From: Bacteroidaceae bacterium
GTDB taxonomy: Bacteria; Bacteroidota; Bacteroidia; Bacteroidales; Bacteroidaceae
Direction: 5' to 3'
Length of the DNA: 24,763 nucleotides
NCBI GenBank assembly: GCA_017628775.1
Contig: JAGBYN010000091.1
Span: 1 to 24,763 of the forward strand
Part shown: positions 21,952-24,763 of the stretch, in pieces
How positions within the stretch are numbered: position 1 is the stretch's first letter
Layout: the number at the start of each line of letters is the position of its first letter
Notes under the pieces: model-generated
Told to the model about the DNA's origin: nothing
The model's input: only the letters and a program-made list of their open reading frames with translations
The model's database searches: none
Made by a program: the position numbers and the translations under genes

Positions 21952-22875
21952 ATGAAGAGATTGATTTTATTTGTTTTAAGTCTTTGGATCTGCACTTCAA
22001 GCATCTCCTACGCTCAAGACGATCTTTACTTTGTGCCTTCAAAGAAAAAGGCAAAAGAACAGCGCATCACGAAAACAGAAGAAAGCGAATATCGCACCGT
22101 TGCCCGAAAGGATGTTATGGATGTTGACACCTATAACAGATGGGGTAAAAACGACAAATCGACTCAACCCAACGACACGTACACGGAAGAAGATGATAAC
22201 GAAGCAGGCACTTACACCGCACGCATCGTGCGCTTCCATGCCCCAGGCGTGACCTACGTGAGTAGTCCGTTCTACGGCGATTACATTGATGTGTATGCCG
22301 ACCCTTGGTACTACAGTTCGTATGATTATTTTTACCACTCGCCCTACAGTTGGCATTGGCATTTAGGGTGGGGTGGAAGCTACGCCTGGAACGATTATTG
22401 GTGGCACCACTCTTGGCACCACCACTATGCTTGGCACCATTCATGGCACGATCCTTTCTGGGGACATCATTGGCATCCCGGCTACCACCACCCATCTTAT
22501 CATCCACCTCACGTGGGACCCGGACATAAGCCTTCAAAACCAACGAGCGTGGCGCACCGCCGTCCTAACGTGCGCGATAATTATCGACCCTCAACACAGC
22601 GCGCGTCAAGCGTTGATTCTAAACGCTCTGAAAAACGCCCCTCAAGCAATCGGGTAAACCAGCAAAACGATCGCAAGACTGGCACAAGCACCCAACGCCA
22701 ACAATCCAACAAGAAAAATAACGAACAATCCGTTAGAAACAACCGCTCACAACGCGAACAACGTCAATTTGGCAGTCCGTCAAATTCACGCAGCGAACGC
22801 AGTTTCTCACAACCCTCACGTTCATCTCGTCCGGCAGGAGGCAGTGGCGGTGGTGGCGGACGAGGCAGAAGATAA
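21952..22875 (+). CDS. Exported His/Trp/Tyr-rich low-complexity protein, function unknown
   Basis: Protein of 307 aa with a clear signal peptide (MKRLILFVLSLWICTSSISYAQ). It has three zones: a charged, mostly disordered zone (about 22-85); an aromatic zone (about 90-190) in which repeated HSWH, WHHHYAWHH and GHHWHPGYHHPSYHPP motifs make His, Trp, Tyr and Pro dominate; and a C-terminal basic disordered zone (190-307) rich in Ser, Arg, Gln and Asn, ending in a Gly/Arg run (GGSGGGGGRGRR). Such His-rich segments bind Zn, Cu, Ni or haem in other proteins, so envelope metal buffering is possible, but no defined domain is seen. The gene lies 24 nt before a FadL/OMPP1-type porin gene and is probably co-transcribed with it. 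Similar hypothetical proteins occur in Bacteroides and Prevotella. Confidence 0.8.
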   Translation: MKRLILFVLSLWICTSSISYAQDDLYFVPSKKKAKEQRITKTEESEYRTVARKDVMDVDTYNRWGKNDKSTQPNDTYTEEDDNEAGTYTARIVRFHAPGVTYVSSPFYGDYIDVYADPWYYSSYDYFYHSPYSWHWHLGWGGSYAWNDYWWHHSWHHHYAWHHSWHDPFWGHHWHPGYHHPSYHPPHVGPGHKPSKPTSVAHRRPNVRDNYRPSTQRASSVDSKRSEKRPSSNRVNQQNDRKTGTSTQRQQSNKKNNEQSVRNNRSQREQRQFGSPSNSRSERSFSQPSRSSRPAGGSGGGGGRGRR

Positions 22876-22899
22876 GCAACGGACAAAAACCTCACGACT

Positions 22900-24444
22900 A
22901 TGATCAAAAAAATAACAATAAGCTTGTTGGGACTGTTCACCATAAGTTCACAAGCACAGGACATATACAGCATTGAAACCCTCTCAGCACGAGACCTCAG
23001 CGGTACTGCACGTTTCGTCGGGATGGGTGGCGCCATGAGCGCTCTGGGTGCCGACATCTCTGTAATGAGCACCAACCCAGCAGGCACAGGACTTTACCGT
23101 CGTAATGACGTAGCCACAACAACGAGTTTCTTACTCCAGCCCGACGCTGAGAAAATGCAAGGCATTGGTCGCTCACGAGTTTCGTTTGATCAATTGGGCT
23201 TTGTCGTTGCCACAAATCTTGGACTTGATAAACTTGAGTTCGTGAATTTTGGTGTGAATTACCACAAAGCCAAAAACTTCAAGAACCACATCAACGTGGC
23301 CAACCATTACACAGGAGGCATGTCGCAATCCTGGCAAATGATGGACTTAGCATACGCAGGCGGATGGCTCGACCTCGACAACAACAACGACCGAGACCTC
23401 ACCACACCATTCACCAATTTGGGCTACGACACTTATATGATCGACCCCATCTTCGATGAAGAAGGAAATATCACAGGCTACGAACCCTCTGATGCCGACA
23501 ACTACAGCTATAAGCGTGTGCAGTGGGGTGGGGCACACCAATGGGACTTCAACCTCTCAATGAATTTCAACGATCAATTCTATGCAGGTGTTACAGCCAC
23601 CTATTACGACTTAGACAAACGAAGCTATACCGACTACACCGAACAAATCATCAACCCAACCAACCAATCGCTCAACGACTATTACTACACCACCGACGAG
23701 CACATGAACGGCGAAGGCTATGGCGCCTCATTGGGCTTTATTTGGCGTCCGTTTGAAGAAAGTTCATTCCGCGTAGGGGCTTCGATTCACACACCTGTCA
23801 ATTATAAAATAGATGTTTCAACCGACCTCTATATGGACAGCCCTTATGCCAGCGGCGGCCAGGACTACACCGTGCGCTCCATGAACATCGTCAATTACTA
23901 CGAGGTGGAAACCCCATGGCGCTTTAACATCAGTGCGGGGGGCACTTTAGCTAACACCCTGGCCTATGGCATTGAATATGAATATCAAGATGCATCGGGG
24001 GCTGACGTAACCTACGAAGACGGACTCATTAAGGATTACGCATTAAGTCATGAGCTTGAACGTTCTATGAAAGGCATCCACAATTTTAAAACGGGTGTTG
24101 AATTAAGAATGATTCCTCAGCTGGCCTTAAGAGTTGGTTACAACTACGTATCATCACCCTTTGAACGCTCTGCTTATTTGAATCACTTCCTGGACAGCGA
24201 TAATTACTACTACGCTACAAACACCGACTATGTCAACTTAAGTGAGACCCATCGTGTTTCGTGCGGATTAGGATTCACTTATAAGAAGTTCACCGCCGAC
24301 TGTGCCTATGTGTACCAAATGCAGCATGCCGATGTTTATGCCTTCCACCTGCCACATGAGCATTCAAACAAAAACCGCCTCGATGCAGCGCGCGTTGATT
24401 TGAACCAACATAAATTTATGCTCACCCTTGGCTACAAATTTTAA
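22900..24444 (+). CDS. FadL/OMPP1/TodX-like outer-membrane channel
   Basis: Outer-membrane beta-barrel of 514 aa related to the hydrophobic-compound transporters FadL and TodX; Bacteroidetes homologues are often labelled 'hemin receptor'. A signal peptide is visible (MIKKITISLLGLFTISSQAQ). The mature N-terminus contains the family block SARDLSGTARFVGMGGAMSA, then LGADISVMSTNPAGTGLYRR, corresponding to the FadL hatch and first strands. The rest is rich in alternating aromatic strands and ends in LTLGYKF with a terminal Phe, the barrel-assembly signal. The length is typical. It lies 24 nt after the His/Trp-rich protein gene and is followed by a perfect terminator. The transported compound cannot be read from sequence; the haem label is not supported by any motif. 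Confidence 0.88.
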   Translation: MIKKITISLLGLFTISSQAQDIYSIETLSARDLSGTARFVGMGGAMSALGADISVMSTNPAGTGLYRRNDVATTTSFLLQPDAEKMQGIGRSRVSFDQLGFVVATNLGLDKLEFVNFGVNYHKAKNFKNHINVANHYTGGMSQSWQMMDLAYAGGWLDLDNNNDRDLTTPFTNLGYDTYMIDPIFDEEGNITGYEPSDADNYSYKRVQWGGAHQWDFNLSMNFNDQFYAGVTATYYDLDKRSYTDYTEQIINPTNQSLNDYYYTTDEHMNGEGYGASLGFIWRPFEESSFRVGASIHTPVNYKIDVSTDLYMDSPYASGGQDYTVRSMNIVNYYEVETPWRFNISAGGTLANTLAYGIEYEYQDASGADVTYEDGLIKDYALSHELERSMKGIHNFKTGVELRMIPQLALRVGYNYVSSPFERSAYLNHFLDSDNYYYATNTDYVNLSETHRVSCGLGFTYKKFTADCAYVYQMQHADVYAFHLPHEHSNKNRLDAARVDLNQHKFMLTLGYKF

Positions 24445-24477
24445 AGGGTAGAAATAAATTGCTACGTCAAGAAAAAC

Positions 24478-24516
24478 ACGCGGGTGCGCCAAATCTTTAC
24501 ATTGGCGCACCCGCGT
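24478..24516 (+). terminator. Perfect 15-bp terminator hairpin after the FadL-like gene
   Basis: ACGCGGGTGCGCCAA (24478-24492) and its exact reverse complement (24502-24516) enclose a 9-nt loop, followed by TAAATTAAT. Confidence 0.88.
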
Positions 24517-24678
24517 TAAATTAATCCTACCTTAGTTTGGGGTTTTCTGATTCATGATAAACACAAGCACCTGGAATAATAAAAACAGATTTGATGTAGT
24601 TTTATGCAAAACGTGCATTTCAAAACAAACACAAAAACAAGAAATATAAAGAATTATAATAAAAAACAGAGTGTAAAA

Positions 24679-24709
24679 TTTGTTATATCAAAAAAATAGC
24701 ATACCTTTG
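24679..24709 (+). promoter_or_regulatory. Promoter of tRNA-Phe
   Basis: TTTG (24679-24682) and TACCTTTG (24702-24709) are 19 nt apart, the same arrangement and the same -7 word as at tRNA-Met, 17 nt before the tRNA. Confidence 0.88.
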
Positions 24710-24726
24710 CACTCGCAATTAAGCAA

Positions 24727-24763
24727 GGTGCCATAGCTCAGTTGGTAGAGCAAAGGACTGAAA
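24727..24763 (+). tRNA. tRNA-Phe (GAA), 5' half, cut by window edge
   Basis: It reads GGTGCCA (acceptor), TA, GCTCAGTTGGTAGAGC (D-arm), A, AAGGA and then CTGAAA, in which GAA is the anticodon of a standard Phe loop CTGAAAA. The 3' half is outside the window. If the next bases are not A-TCCTT the identity would need review. Confidence 0.85.

Noticed and set aside
22900..24444. Haem receptor (the common database label for this family)
   Set aside because: There is no TonB box, plug domain or haem motif; the N-terminal block and length fit FadL/OMPP1-type channels.

Overview
The window looks like chromosomal DNA of a Bacteroidales bacterium, probably Prevotella-like. The evidence is repeated use of the Bacteroidetes promoter signature (a -7 box TAnnTTTG, in places with a -33 TTTG box about 20 nt upstream), weak or absent Shine-Dalgarno sites before most genes, and lineage-typical genes: a secreted dipeptidyl peptidase IV, a reverse rubrerythrin, a PgpH-type HD phosphohydrolase, a FadL/OMPP1-type outer-membrane protein and a His/Trp-rich exported protein. 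No species can be named from the sequence alone.

Layout. (1) 1-5280 is an AT-rich accessory region lying against the 3' end of a tRNA-Met(CAU) gene. It holds, on the minus strand, an XRE regulator and the N-terminal 344 residues of a type I restriction HsdR subunit that runs off the window. After a gene-poor stretch of about 0.7 kb come, on the plus strand, a stand-alone AAA15-type ATPase, then a separately promoted group: a 91-aa HNH-like zinc protein, a cytoplasmic trypsin-like serine protease with an intact H/D/S triad, and a 46-aa basic protein. This looks like a defence island inserted at a tRNA. The HNH-protease group matches no named system that I recognise and is the best candidate for something undescribed. 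(2) 5281-6874: tRNA-Met with its own promoter and terminator, and a membrane acyltransferase closed by a strong terminator. (3) 7010-12792: a likely operon of THUMP RNA methyltransferase, DPP IV, RidA and phosphoglycerate mutase GpmI, ended by a perfect hairpin. (4) 12933-15592: a TerB/DnaJ-domain protein convergent with typA/bipA, sharing a bidirectional terminator. (5) 15806-19676: PgpH-like HD phosphohydrolase, SUI1/YciH, a TIGR04076-type protein and a reverse rubrerythrin, each separated by hairpins. (6) 19879-21629: a 7-bp tandem repeat of 18 units that runs into the stop codon of an unusually long RluA-family pseudouridine synthase. (7) 21952-24516: the His/Trp-rich exported protein and a FadL-like porin, probably co-transcribed, then a terminator and the first half of tRNA-Phe(GAA) with a textbook promoter.

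From 5.3 kb onward the genes are mostly ordinary housekeeping and envelope genes. The unusual material is concentrated in the tRNA-Met-adjacent island and in the repeat structures between genes.
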